A stretch of 64,000 nucleotides of DNA from Siphonodentalium dalli (GCA_032622095.1 CP136069.1:155919043-155983042); one strand, 5' to 3'; counted from the stretch's first letter, positions 1 to 12,844 are shown. Notes: generated by a model not told the origin, from the letters alone. Numbers and translations: made by a program.

Positions 1-345
1 ATTTTACAGACCGTAAATTAGGGCCGATGAGATCGGCCCCGGGCACTGAAAGGGTTAAACTCAACAATAAAATTCTGTGTGATATCACAAAGTACCCTGC
101 CAAAACCTGCTTTGATTTGGTGAGGTGGGCTATCAGACACAATATCATTAATAATAGTTATTTGGTTGAGCGATTTGCATTTAATTACATCGAAATGTGC
201 ATTATATTGCTGTGTGTACCGTTATCATCAAATATTCTATATGTTTACAGAGGAGATGGCTTAAGATAAACACCATGCTTACTGCCGAATCCTGTTATAA
301 CCAACATTCATCATCATATCGTGACTTTTGTACAATACTTTTAGT
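1..345. other. No recognisable feature
   Basis: AT-rich non-coding sequence to the left of the large palindrome. The short open frames here resemble no family I know. Confidence 0.4.
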
Positions 346-3300
346 CCCCCCCCCCCCCAGGACTCAACTTCACCCAACTAATTTTCGTCCTTAATGTCTC
401 CTCTAATTTTTTTCACTTGTTAACAAGAATAAAAAGTGGCCGCAGAGACTCCAGACAAGATGGCGTCCATCATGGCGGCCATTTAAAAAAAATGCACCAG
501 GTCTCTTTGATTGTCGTTATAGTAAAGATGATATCACATGCGGTCTTGTTTTCCGCTCGATTCGTTATGCTAATATACAACCCTTACAAATTAGCCAAAA
601 ATCCGACACCAGAATCCAATATGGCGGCCAAGATGGCCGTCGAAATGTGAAAATATGCTATTTTTCTGACATGTTACCACATTTCGTTGGTCTCTGTGGG
701 AAAATGTTGGCATCTTTGCGTCATGTTATACATTTATTTATCGAATAGAGGAGTCATTGTCGAACACAAGGGGACCATAATATACATTCATTGCGGGATA
801 TTTTTGTCCGATATCACGTTTTCCCAAAAGCCGGTATAATAGGTCAAAGTCGAATCCACGTTAATAACGCGATGTAATGTTTCGAATCAATGAATGTTAT
901 TCCTATTATAACAACACCCATGCATATATATATGTGCAGGAGATACTCGAGCTAGGATACCTCTTATACCTGAGTTGAGGAATATTTACCCAAATCCAAG
1001 ATGGCGGCCAAAATGGCCACCAGAAATAAAAAATCGCCGAAAATCGCCGATTTTAACATCAGTGAGCATTATTGTCATGAAAACTCCACACCTGTTTACT
1101 ATTGTGAGTTGGGAACACTTAGGCGAAGAACATTCCTTGTACCATATCGAAACAAAAGTCCCCCAAATCCAAAATGGCGCCCACAATGGCGGACAGATTT
1201 TGAAAAATCACCGAAATTCCCTCATAGTCACATCATTGGGCATTATTGTTGAAACAACTCCATCCATGCTTACAGTTGAGTTGGAAATACTGAGGTGAAG
1301 TAATTACCTTACATCTCATGCAAGAAATTGTTTTCCAAATCGAAGATGGCGGCCAAAATGGCGACCGAAATTTGAAAACACGCCTACATTCCTTTACTTT
1401 CTTAGGATTGGCGTTATTGTTTCGCGATTTCTACCCACCATTACATGTTGATATGTATGAATTATTCATTAAGGTTTGCAAGTGATACTCACAGTCAATG
1501 TGGCGGCCAAACTGGCGGCCAGAAATTGAAAAGAAGCCGATATTATCACATACTAATTTCAACTTTTTGTCATAATATCGATTTGTATGGACGAAACGGT
1601 ACATAATATAAGCCATCTATTAGTTCCAACGTAAGTCGTAGCCTTTTGGAAGGATGAAAATCCACAATCGCGATGTGGCATTTCAAAATCCATTCTCCAC
1701 ACTGGCCGTAACCGTATATAGGTGCTCCGAATAGTCATATTATGACTTCCAAGAATCAAAACAACAGTACCTGAGCCACATTCAGCATTATCTAGACCCG
1801 TTTCCGTCTCTTCGTCAGATTAATCTATCTCGCTCACAACAACAGTTTACTACACTTCTGTAGAAGGGTCCCACTAATCGGAATGTTTCAAACAATACAT
1901 ATGCCGGTGTCCAGCTCACATGTTTGTTTCGAAAGCTTAGAATTCTTAGCGAGCTTCATTCGTGGTATAGCTTATGGTATAATTCAGATGCTACATATGG
2001 GGTATAGGCGTCATCTTGTGCGATACACTAGAAAGGTATTCGGTCGATGCGTATACTAGCTTTCAGAAGGACCTACCTATCTGCGTATTGTCAGCTTTGG
2101 TGACCTAATGGGGTTAACAACGTGTACACCTGGTGATCTTCCCAAACAGCCACTTCTCAATATATGGTTCGTCAATTCACATACTCATCTAATGCACTGA
2201 CGTACCCGGACAACTTCTGTATATGGCGTCGACTGTTGGAAGCCCGACATTTGACGGATGCATTTCTGCTAAGGCGTAGAAGACCATAATGCATAATATA
2301 CCCAAACTCCTTGAACATGATCATAAGAACAATCTTGTTGGCGTCCAGCAATCGTCTCACCGAACATATTCAAGCAGATGATAACAATACACATGGTGCT
2401 AGTTTGTGGGTATGTGTCATGATAGTGGAAATGCAATTGGACCATGACTGCACCGCCCCTTATTTTGTTATGTTTTAGATTCAGACAGGATCTCATGTGT
2501 GGCTTTGCTTTCCTTGTATGCTAAGATTGTATGTTCCCATCCGTTTGGAAGCCGTTCTTAAACAACTGGACCAGGCGTGTGCCATTGGCTACTGCTGTAT
2601 AAGCCTCACCGAGACTGTGGTGTAGTCTTAAAGGCGATACCTTTGATAGTTGGTTGATATGTCATACTCACGCTGGGTGGTATGGTTCAAGAAAGCACAA
2701 ATGCCATCAACAAAAGGGTGAAATGTTCAACGCGAAGAACATCCACAGGAATGCTACGTTGATGAGCTCTTGCATTCAGTTCAACAAACGTTGGTACACC
2801 AAGTGATTTCTTGGTAACATCACCATTGCGACCACTTTCCTGCATGAGACATTAACTACTATATTATAAAGTTATATATATATAAAGCTATATGACCATA
2901 AAGGTCGCGTTCCCCAACGTCCACAGCCATTGCCATCGAGACTGTAAATTGTTCTTTAAATACATAGTGAAATAAATGCACAACAGTTCCTGACATTGTC
3001 TTGAATAATATCGCCCACATACTGACACTAACCCTGAGAGAGGATAACAAAAACGCATACATTCATGCTGTAAAGACATTATCCTTTAGTCAATCCGACT
3101 GTTTTGAGGGAGGCTAGCATAGTATTATCCAGACAAAAATGTACGTAGTTGACTCAGAAAGGCTTCGAAACTGATGTGGAAATACAATGTTACCACACCA
3201 AAAAAAAAAACCGACACGCATGACATGCACCATGTGTAAGGTGGTGTATACCGTGGCCCATTTCATTCCCACTATCATGGCGCATGTCCACACACTAGCA

Positions 3301-5314
3301 CCGCGAGCATTGTTCTTCTCTGCTGGGAGATATTCGACGAGACAACTGCGGGGCGTCACACAGTTTGCTTCGAATCATGGTCAAGACGTGTGGGTAGTCT
3401 GTACACTATGGTCTTCTCCTTAGCAGATAGACATTTGTCCAAGGGAATGAGACAGCTAACAACCTTCGAAACACTGTCGAAATTGTCCACATATGACAAT
3501 GCGTTCGCTGAGTTTGCGAGTTGACGAACCATCTATTGAGAAGTGACTAGCTAACTGGTTCGCCAGGTGCACATGTCGTTATCCCCATGGGGTATGAGAC
3601 ACATACATAGAGATGACCTTCTGTAAGCTTGTATACTCATCGGTCATATGCCTTCCTAGTTCAAGATGACGCACAAATATCATATTTAGCAAATATTTAA
3701 AATCGTAAGCTAGACACCGGAAAATGAATTGTTTGAAACGTTATGACTAGAGGGACCCTACTCCCAGGAAGTGGTGAATACTTTGTCGGTGTGAGCGACC
3801 TAGATTTATCAGACAAAGAAATGGAAGCTGGTCCAGATAATTATGGACGTGACGTGGCAGATCAGAATCTGTTATCAGGTAATTGTTCTGATATAACTAT
3901 TCGGTGCACCTACGCTTACGGCCATTATCGGCGCTAAGTGGAGAATGGATTTCGAAATTACACATCGCGATATTAATGGTGGTTTTTCATCTTTCCAGAA
4001 GGATACGAGCTATGTTATGCGTTTTGATACCTTTAAGTTGAACTAGTAGATGGTGTATATACAGTTTCGTCCATACATACCGATATTATGACAAAACGTT
4101 GACATTAATATGTGAAAATATCGATTTCTTTTCAATTTCTAGCCGCCAATTTAGCAGCGATCTTGGCTGTGAGTATCAATTGCCAAACACTAATGAATAC
4201 TTCATGTCACTATTCCATATCAACTTGTAATGGTGGATAGAAATCGCGAAACAATAACGCCCATCGTAAGAAAGTAAAGGAATGTAGACTTGTTTTCAAA
4301 TTTCGGTCGCCATATTGGCCGCCATCTTCGATTTGGAAAACAATTTCTTGCATGAGATGTAAGGTAATTACTTCACCTCTGTATTTCCAACTCAACTGTA
4401 AGCATGGATGGAGTTGTCTCAACAATAATGCCCAATGATGTGAATATGAGGGAATTTCGGTGATTTTTCAAAATCAGTCAGCCATTGTGGGCGCCATTTT
4501 GGATTTGGGGGACTTTTATTTGGATATGTTACAATGAAAGTTCTTCGCCTAAGTGTTCCCAACTCACAATAGTAAGCAGGTGTGGGGTTTTCATGACAAT
4601 AATGCTTACTGATGTTAAAATCGGCGATTTTCGGCGATTTTTTATTTCTGGTGGCCATTTTGGCCGCCATCTTGGATTTGGGTAAATATTCCTCAACTCA
4701 GGTATAAGAGGTATCCTACCTCGAGTATCTCCTGCACATATATATGAATGGGTGTTGTTATAATAGCAATAACATTCATTGATTCGAAACATTACATCGC
4801 GTTATTAACGTAGATTCGGCTTTGACCTATTATACCGGCATTTGGGAAAACGTGATATCGGACAAAAATATCCCGCAATGAATATATAATATGGTCCCCA
4901 TGTGGTCGCCAATGGCTCCTCTATATGATAAATGTATAACATGGCGCAAAGATGCCAACAATTTCCCACAGAGACAATCGAAAGGTGGTAACATGTCAGA
5001 AAAATAGCATATTTTCACATTTCGGCGGCCATCTTGGCCGCCATATTGGACTCTGGTGTCGGATTTTTGACTAATTTGTAAGGGTTGTATATTAGCATAA
5101 CGAATCGATCGGAAAACAAGACCGCATGTGATATCATCTTTACTATAATGACAATCAGAGAGACCTGGTGCATTTATTTTAAATGGCCGCCATGATGGAC
5201 GCCATCTTGTCTGGAGTCTCTGCGGCCACTTTTTTTTCTTGTTAACAAGTGAAAAAAATTAGAGGAGACTGTAAGGAAGAAAATTAGTGGGGTGAAGTTG
5301 AGTCCTGTGGGGGG
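346..5314. mobile_element. ~5-kb foldback element: two ~2.4-kb imperfect inverted arms
   Basis: The left end reads poly-C then CAGGACTCAACTTCACCC. The right end is its inverse, ending GGGGTGAAGTTGAGTCCTG plus poly-G. Paired positions sum to roughly 5660-5710 throughout (for example 998-1016 with ~4660-4678, 1660 with ~4000, 2166 with ~3525, 2420 with ~3275). The arms therefore pair almost to a centre near 2850. Arm identity looks high in the outer 1.5 kb and lower inside. The arms carry many ATGGCGGCC motifs. The open frames seen are mirror readings of the two arms and I recognise no transposase. It is probably a long-TIR (foldback) DNA element. Confidence 0.85.
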
Positions 5315-6059
5315 TTGCAGAGGTCGACCAATATCTCCTGGACTATTTGGTTAAATAAAATATGTTTAAACTACATTCTAATTTGGACACCCCCACTTGG
5401 CCACCATCCCAACGAGACCTTCTAGACACGTCACTGGTGTTATGCCTGAAACAACTGCAGTTGGAAATTTCACACCTAAAATACATTGAGATTCATTTTG
5501 AAATAATAATTTCCAAACCAGTATTTAGTATAAAAGACTTTTTGGGGCTGAATTAGCCATCAGTTGGAAACTTTCGGCGATGGTGAATTGGATTCGCGGG
5601 TATCATTTGTGCAATTCCAGTTTAAAGTGACACAACAATCTTCACCAATATACCCCGATTGACTGAAGCAATAATATATATATATACGGCGGAATCCCGC
5701 AGATTACTATTTTTAGCCACAATTCCAATCCGCGCGATCCGATTGGTCGGCGACCTTTCGTCTGGTCAAAACACGTTTCGAATAAGTTCGTGTGTTGTTG
5801 ATATTGTCAACAGCGGGAATTCTTAGCCTGATGACCAAGGAGCCGAGTGACTCGGGTCTCAATGGGACCTGTTGGAGAACCAATCGTTCAAACACGCAGA
5901 TTTAAAAAAAAAAGGGTGCCGGGTAGATAGCGTCAGACAAATGTACCGCGGCATGTAGCAAGTGCAATTTGACACTGAAATGTACTAAGCTATATATGCA
6001 TGTATGGCTTTGGATTGGACTGGCTGCATTAGGCCTACACTGACTACATACAGGCCCTA
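5315..6059. other. Unannotated AT-rich stretch
   Basis: It contains a short AT dinucleotide run near 5672-5686. I see no gene and no long repeat. Confidence 0.4.
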
Positions 6060-6067
6060 GCTGCAGA

Positions 6068-6457
6068 CAGGGGCGCCGGAAGAGGGGGGCAGAGGGTGCA
6101 GCTGACCCCCCTGCCCTTGACCAGGGGGGGGCGATCGGGGGGGGGGGGGCAGGACTTGCCCTTTTTCTGGAGACAGAACATGCTTTTTGTGTGTTTAATC
6201 TCGTGTTTTTATAGCAAAATATTACTTTTTTCGTCCAAATACCACCAATTTCACAAGGAATATTAATTTTTTGTCAATTTTATCACAAAACGGCCATAAA
6301 AACCGACAAATACCATTAAAATAGGGATTTTTGCCACTATGAATTTATGGTTACTTTCCCGAGTTTGCGGAGAAAATGCCCTTTTTAGCGGAAAAGTGCC
6401 CTTTTTGTAGGCTCTGCCCCCCCCCCCCCCCGCCCTTGGATGCTTCCTGCGCCCCTG
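6068..6457. mobile_element. hAT-type MITE (390 bp) with 8-bp target duplication
   Basis: Terminal inverted repeats CAGGGGCGCCGGAAG and CTTCCTGCGCCCCTG bound the element. The flanks GCTGCAGA (6060-6067) and TCTGCAGA (6458-6465) match at 7 of 8 bases, the size typical of hAT elements. The interior has inverted G-rich and C-rich tracts and repeated TGCCCTTTTT. No coding capacity. Confidence 0.8.
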
Positions 6458-6610
6458 TCTGCAGATTCAAATTCAACATGTCTCAACAGTGACCTGTATA
6501 GTATTAAAATGACTAATTTCAAAGTGTGTGGCCCAATATTAGATATATTTTTTTGTTGGGGGAAGTGTAGATCATGCCATGAATGATCTCTACTCTGGGT
6601 AATATGATTA

Positions 6611-7827
6611 TGAGAGGCCACTTTCACATTTATATTGAATTGCGCTTAAGTGCAATTGAATGCGCTGAAGCAAAATTTATTGCACTTAAGGGTAAACGAT
6701 TGTGCATTAGTGCGATAAAATATTGTGCTTAAGTACAAATAGGACATTCATGCTTAAGCATTATGAGTTGCACTTAAGCATGATTAATTGCGCTCAAGTG
6801 CAATTAATTGTAACTACTATCTAACCTACCCATAAAATATTCATTGTCATAACCTGGAGTATCGCCTAGCATCACAAGAAGAGCATGTGCTAATTTTAAC
6901 CTTTTTAAATAAGCCTAGTACGGTTACCTCTAACTGTATGTGTGCAACAATCAAAGATAATCCATAATGTCATATAATTATCAGCATCCCTTATATCCAA
7001 AAAATGATGTCTCCTCTAGTATGTTTTAATATAATTTTTTTTAAGAATTTTTGCACAGATTTGGGATATAGCTATGGTCATATAGCAAGAATGTGGTGTC
7101 ACTGTATGAGGGTTTGCTCACTTCATATGGTGTACTTATTGACTTAAATCGGGTGAAAAACCCTAAATATTGTCATATTATCAGCATCCCTGTCCCAAAA
7201 ATATGTGTTTCATTCCGGGAGCTTTGGTGTCTCACTCCTCGAGCTCTGTTAGTTTTATTAAATCAGCGTCTCTTGCACAGATCTATAGCGTGACACAAAC
7301 TGTAGCGCGAATATGGTGTCACTGAGGACCTGCTTCCCTCATATGGTGCACATGTATATATACTCGAAAATCAAAGTTGCCCCAACTAATACAGAAGTCA
7401 ATGCTATCACGAATTGCCTGAACTAAAACAGAAGGTAATGCTATCGCGGGTCTACCATATCAATAAAGAACTTAGACTTGCTCCCTACCCATCCAAACTA
7501 ATGAAAACAAGAGGTGATATGTCAGTAAGAACTAAGGTTGAGTTATGGATAAACCTATTTATTCACCAGGGGTGTTTTATATAATAGTTACATATAACCA
7601 TGAAATTCGCTTAAGATTAGCCAATTGATTGCGCACAGCAAGATTGATTGCGCTTAAGCACAAATAATTATGTTTTCAAGAACAAATTACTATGCTTAAG
7701 CGCAATCGACTGCACTTAAGATCAATGATAAGTTCAAGTAATTCTGCTTAAGTTTAATTATTTGTGCTTAAGTGCAATTATTTTCGCTTAAGCGCACTTC
7801 ATTACTAAATGGCAATTTGGCCTCCCA
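6611..7827. mobile_element. CTTAAG-rich inverted-repeat element, long copy
   Basis: The left end TGAGAGGCCA...ACATTTA and the right end (inverted) TGGGAGGCCAAATTGCC match the ends of the copy at 14236-14691. Sub-terminal regions (6636-6812 and 7605-7800) are packed with GCTTAAGTGCAATTA-like palindromic units. The middle holds a ~200-220-bp imperfect tandem duplication (6967-7170 and 7169-7350; TTATCAGCATCCCT occurs in both). No transposase. Confidence 0.7.
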
Positions 7828-9064
7828 GAGGCTGATGCCCGTAGAAATCATATTGTACCAGTGAAAAACCTGGGAACTTTTTGAGGTTTTGATAGGGAAC
7901 CTTATAAAGCTGAAAAAATAACACGGGAATATATTTCTTTGTTAATACCTGTCGCTTAACAGTTTATTCATAAATAGGCGAAAGTGCCAGCTCGAGATGA
8001 CATTATTTAACAGACTTGATGGGTGAGTTTGCTATGCGCACTTACAATCATGGAATTTCTCCAGGGTAATTAATTCAGTGTTTTTGTGATATCAGCTCAC
8101 TAAAGCCACAAAAAGCATGCATTTTCGAGCTGGGACCACCCCATACTTTTGAAGTTGATTATCTAGGAACAATTATAAACAAAGAAATATGTTCCCTGCC
8201 TTGTTTGTTCAATGTTATAAAGTTCCATATCAACACATAAAAAAATTCCCAAGTTTTGTACTGATGGAATAAGATCTCTACAGGCGCTAAGCAGAGTAAA
8301 GATTCATGTTCTGATCTAGGGGAGGGGGTTTCTTCAATTTCAACTAGATAGCTCCAGGCTGTTGACCCAACATTCAACAATAATTTAAACAAGGACTAAA
8401 TCATGCCAGAATGGGGTTTGTCCCACAATAATATTCATGATTGCCAACTACTCAATTAATAAATTCAATTGCAAGTCTATCACAGCTAGTGACAGTCAAT
8501 TGTGATATTCAGTTATTAACAGACTTTTTAATTATATTAAATTTAATTCATTAGTGAAAATTCATACATGTGTTAAGTACCTTATTAATAAATCATTTAA
8601 AATAAGTCTTCTTAAATATATCTCTTCATGATATTGATGATGTCCCTCCCTCCCATGGCAGACCCCAGACTCCTATTCTGAATACTAATAACAAATAGGT
8701 GATTTTTCTGTGTACCAGCAGGTACCAGATAAGAAAATATGGATAGTGACAATGGAGTGAAATCTCCTGGAACTGTATGATATATCTCGCTGAGAATAAT
8801 TGTCATTGAGCATCAAATTGATTATATTTTTTGTCAAAATGACATATGTGATATAATTCAGTCTCATACTTCTTGATGAGCTGGAGTTATGGACAATACT
8901 TCAGCAGCAAAAATGTAATTATTTTCATATTTATAATAGTGTGAAATAACCATGGCTTCTATCCTATATTTTGTGTATCCGGTACTCATGATTCACCTCT
9001 GTTATTCATGATTTATGGCAGGTGCTAGTACATGTATACCATCAGTAGTCAGAGTAATCAAAAC
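7828..9064. other. No recognisable feature
   Basis: AT-rich sequence without long open frames that resemble proteins and without an obvious repeat. Confidence 0.4.
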
Positions 9065-9066
9065 TA

Positions 9067-9170
9067 CAGTAATGCCCTAATTAGTCGATTCCATAACCAA
9101 AGCAGAATTATGGGTAACCTTTCAGGATTTAGTCGGAAATATGGCTTGTTGCCATTCATCGGAAATCTCT
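9067..9170. mobile_element. Partial CAGTAATGCCC MITE (left half)
   Basis: It begins TA/CAGTAATGCCCTAATTAG and follows the same order as the complete copy at 9257 (AGCAGAATTATGGGTAAC, TATGGCTTGTTGCC), then stops without the right arm. Confidence 0.6.
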
Positions 9171-9256
9171 CCCATATAATAATGAAGTGGCAGTGTCTCA
9201 GAAACAGAACATTAATTTGATTTGGCAAACTTAGGAGAACCACCACCATCATAGTA

Positions 9257-9434
9257 CAGTAATGCCCTAAATAATTGACTCCTTAACCACAGCAGAATTA
9301 TGGGTAACTTTTCAGCATTTAGTCGAAACTATGGCTTTCCGATGAATGGCAACAAGCCATATTTCCAACTAAATCCTGAAAAGTTACCCATAATTCTGCT
9401 GTGGTTAAGCAGTCGATTAATTAGGGCATTACTG
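9257..9434. mobile_element. CAGTAATGCCC MITE, complete foldback (178 bp)
   Basis: The TA target (9255-9256 and 9435-9436) flanks CAGTAATGCCCTAA and TTAGGGCATTACTG. The two halves pair over most of their length, so the element is close to one long hairpin. A TA target and palindromic body fit a Tc1/mariner-type MITE. Confidence 0.8.
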
Positions 9435-9591
9435 TATGTGGTTCATGTATGAGACAAAATACCAAACCTGGAGGGTCGGAACTAAAACTAATTACAACAA
9501 AAAATGTCTATTTAGGAATAAAATCAATTAACCCTTTCATTATGGGACCAGCATTCACCCTTCCATGATTGGAGCATTGGAAATATTGCCA

Positions 9592-9790
9592 AAAAAAACA
9601 TGTGCTAATGCATTCTCTTATATATGGTAGTTTCCAGTAGGGATCCTAGAATATGTAAGAGAATACATTACATTGGCCTAACAATATTTACCTTGACATT
9701 GTAAGCCAGTGCATTCTCTTATATATGTGAGGCTACCTAGTATGGTATCTGCAAATATAAGGGAATTCACTGCCACATGATTCATTGCTC
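9592..9790. mobile_element. Diverged element carrying the AATGCATTCTC hairpin module (two stems)
   Basis: GCTAATGCATTCTCTTATAT...TGTAAGAGAATACATTACA is followed by CTAACAATATTTACC and a second diverged stem CAGTGCATTCTCTTATATAT...AAATATAAGGGAATTCACTG. The right flank CTCCACCAGCGCAGTTCC recurs at 55321-55335, which defines a third outer type. Confidence 0.6.
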
Positions 9791-9904
9791 CACCAGCGCA
9801 GTTCCCATCAAGAAATGGTTATATTATATATTCGAGTCTCCCCAAGTCCTTCCAACTGCATGTTTTGTAGATTTTATTTTCCTGCTTTACAGAAGAAATA
9901 TAAT

Positions 9905-10135
9905 CATTTACAAATTTCCGGATTCACTAAAGATGGATTATCTCTTCCTCTAACATGTGTTGTATAGTTTACTGGTTATAAAATAATAAAAATAAGCCGG
10001 AGATACCATTAAAATACTGGAAATTGATTGTATACTATTATAATACTAATTGATAGAAGTGTTTCCAGGCAAGGGTCTTCGATTCATATTTATTATGTTA
10101 TACACAGGAAACTATAAAATAATTGTTACAGAAAG
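9905..10135. repeat. Diverged copy of the 12845-13215 foldback family
   Basis: It shares AAAGATGGATTATCTCTTCCT, TATAAAATAATAA and TTGATAGAAGTGTTTCCAGG with 12845-13215 in the same order. Confidence 0.45.
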
Positions 10136-10479
10136 AGATAATTATTAATCCATCTGTACGAGTAAGGATTTTTCAAGTTGTGTGTTTTCAAGAATGGGAG
10201 TGTATCACACTGAGCCAAATTCAATATATGATGGTCAGATATTTCAAAAACTAGAAAAAAAATTAACAGCTTTTTCATTGTTTTAGTAATTTTCTGACTA
10301 CAATGTAGATTGTGTACAAAACATGATTTCTTTATTAGTCTATGATGCATACAAAACTATTTTTGAACAAATTGTGTGTTAGACTTACAAACTGAAGGGA
10401 TTTCCAAACACCTTGTGATGCTATCTTTTTACAATTTAAAGTGTTCTAAGAGGAAAGTTCAAATAATTTTGCACATTTC

Positions 10480-10765
10480 ATGACTGGAGCTTCCTGAAAT
10501 TTTGCAAAAACACTATACCAATGCATTCTCTTATATATGCCAGTCTCCCATAGGCAGACTCACATATTTAAGAGAATTCATTGACCTAACATTTATCTTG
10601 ACCATGCAAGCCAGTGCATTCTTTTATATATACAAGGTGCCATATGGGAGACCATTATTTATGATTAATAACTGGAGCTTCATGAATTTTTTTTAAACCT
10701 GTACCAATGCATTCTCTTATATATGCGAGTCTCCCATAGGATGCCTTGCATATATAAGAGAATGC
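10480..10765. mobile_element. Hairpin-module element, third outer type, with adjacent extra stem
   Basis: GACTGGAGCTTCCTGAAATT leads into ACCAATGCATTCTCTTATAT stems at ~10519-10580 and ~10612-10650. A further complete stem follows at 10704-10768 after a second, related GGAGCTTCATGAAT flank. Confidence 0.6.
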
Positions 10766-10891
10766 ATTAAGCTAACAATACTTGTATTGAACTTCTAAGC
10801 CAGTGCCCTCTCTACTGATTGTTTTTTTCTATTTATGCCCCAACATTTGTTAAACAGACAAAAATACAAATGAAAGTGTCAATGACACTGT

Positions 10892-12300
10892 AGAGCTCAA
10901 CTTGGAAAGGGAATAATTTAATGTATTACAGTCAATGGAGCGATTAGAAATGTGGAAAGTTGAATGTCTAATACTAGTTAAAAGACATGAAGAGAAAAGT
11001 AAAATCCAAGATGGCTGCTGGCGGCCATGTTTTCAGCCGAATGACCCCAAAATGAGTCGTTCCCATCTACATGTCATCGTTAACATCCATGACAAATTTT
11101 ATGACGATCAGACTAAAGGTACGACCTGTAGCCCATGCTACAGAATTTAGTCATACAAAGAGTAAAATCCAAGATGGCTGCTGGCGGCCATGTTTTTGGC
11201 CGAATGACCCCAAAATTATTCGTTCCCATCTACATGTCAATATTATCATCCATGACAAATTTCATGATGATCAGACGAACAGTACGACCTGTGGCCCGTG
11301 CTAATGGATTAAATTTTGAAATCCAAGATGGCCGCTGGCGGCCATGTTTTTTGTTTGAATGACCCCAAAATGACTCGTTCCCACCTACATGACATTGTTA
11401 ATATCCATGACAAATTTTATAATGATCAGACTAAAGGTACGACCTGCAGCCCGTGCTGAAGAATTTAGTCATACAAAGAGTAATATCCAAGATGGCTGCT
11501 GGCGGCCATGTTTTTTGGCCGAATGACCCCAAAATTACTTGTTCCCATCTACATGTCATTATTAACATTCATGACGGCCATGTTTTTTGTCCAAATGACC
11601 CCAAAATGACTCGTTCCCATCTACATTCCAATTTCAATAGCCATGACAAATTTGATGATGATCAGACTAAAGGTACGACCTGTAGCCCGTGCTAAAGGAT
11701 TTAGTCATACAAAGAGTAAAATCCAAGATGGCTGCTGGCGGCCATGTCTTTTGCCCGAATGACCCAAAAATGACTCGTTCCCATCTACATGTCATTGTTA
11801 ACATCCATGACACATTGTATGATGATCTGACCAAAGGTACGACCTGTAGCCCGTGTCAAAGGATTTGGTCATGCAAAGAGTAAAATCTAAGATGGCTGCC
11901 GGCGGCCATGTTTTTTGGCCGAATGACCCCAAAATTACTCGTTCCCATCTACATGTCAATATTAACATCCATGACAAATTTCATGACAATAAGATGAACA
12001 GTACAGCCTGTAGCCCGTGCTAATGGATTGAATTTTGAAATCAAAGATGGCCGCTGGTGGCCATGTTTTTTTTCCGAATGACCCCAAAATGACTCGTTCC
12101 TATCTATATGTCAATGTCAACATCCATGACATATTTCATAATAATCGGATAAGGTACGAACTGTAGCCCGTGCTAAAGGAAATTGTTGACGCATCACACA
12201 CAGACACACATACCGTCATACACACACGTACACACGCACACACGGACGACGGATACCAAGCCATGGCAATAGCTCAAACTTTACAAAGTAAAGTTGAGCT
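10892..12300. repeat. ~167-bp tandem array (about 7 units) with inverted ends
   Basis: Units start AAAATCCAAGATGGCTGCTG and contain GAATGACCCCAAAATGACTC, CCCATCTACATGTCA and GGTACGACCTGTAGCCCGTG. Copies begin near 10999, 11165, 11320, 11487, 11720 and 11881, plus a shortened unit near 11570. The block ends with an ACACAC tract, CCATGGCAATAGCTCAA and AAAGTTGAGCTAA. The left flank has AGAGCTCAACTT in inverted orientation. It may be a non-autonomous element with amplified internal units. Confidence 0.75.
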
Positions 12301-12394
12301 AACAAATTTCATTTTTGGAAAAGTATCAAGACTGAAGGATTAATCTCAGTCATAAGTTAATTTTATTCAACGAAACACCAAAAAAAATGCCATG

Positions 12395-12615
12395 AGAAAA
12401 GCAGGGTATATGGATTTAAATTATTTCAATTTGCTCCGGAGGGGGGGGGGGGTGTTAATATATATTCAGACACGTATGTTACTTTTTTCATCTTTGACCA
12501 TTTCTGCAATTCACCCAGCCCCACAACCAATTTCTTTCCCTCTTTACAACTGTTTTCCCCAAGCATTTTTCAACACCCCTCCCCATCTGTCTGTCTGAAT
12601 ATATATGTGGAGATT
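12395..12615. other. Poly-G tract within a weak inverted repeat
   Basis: A run of 13 G at 12440-12452 lies beside TATATATTCAGACACG, which is mirrored by CTGTCTGAATATATAT near 12588. Confidence 0.4.
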
Positions 12616-12844
12616 CTATGAGGAAAAAACTATTTTTTTCCTCACAGAAACCCCACTGTGAAAATATTTCAGTGAATTTTGTGTTAACTAAAGCTATTGT
12701 TCTTGTTTAATATTACAGTTTTCACCACTTTTACATGAAATATTAAAGGGACCAATGCACTCGCAGCGCGGCAGTGGGTAAAATGTGCAAATATATTCGA
12801 TAAAAACATCACCTATTAGAAGAACATGGAGAAATAGATCAACT

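Noticed and set aside
975-4792. Similar frames (AAKMATRNKKSPKIADF) on opposite strands
   Set aside because: These are the two arms of the large palindrome read as mirror images, not two genes.
10935-11883. Series of 60-80-codon frames reading KIQDGCWRPCF
   Set aside because: They are translations of the 167-bp tandem unit, and the frame changes from unit to unit.
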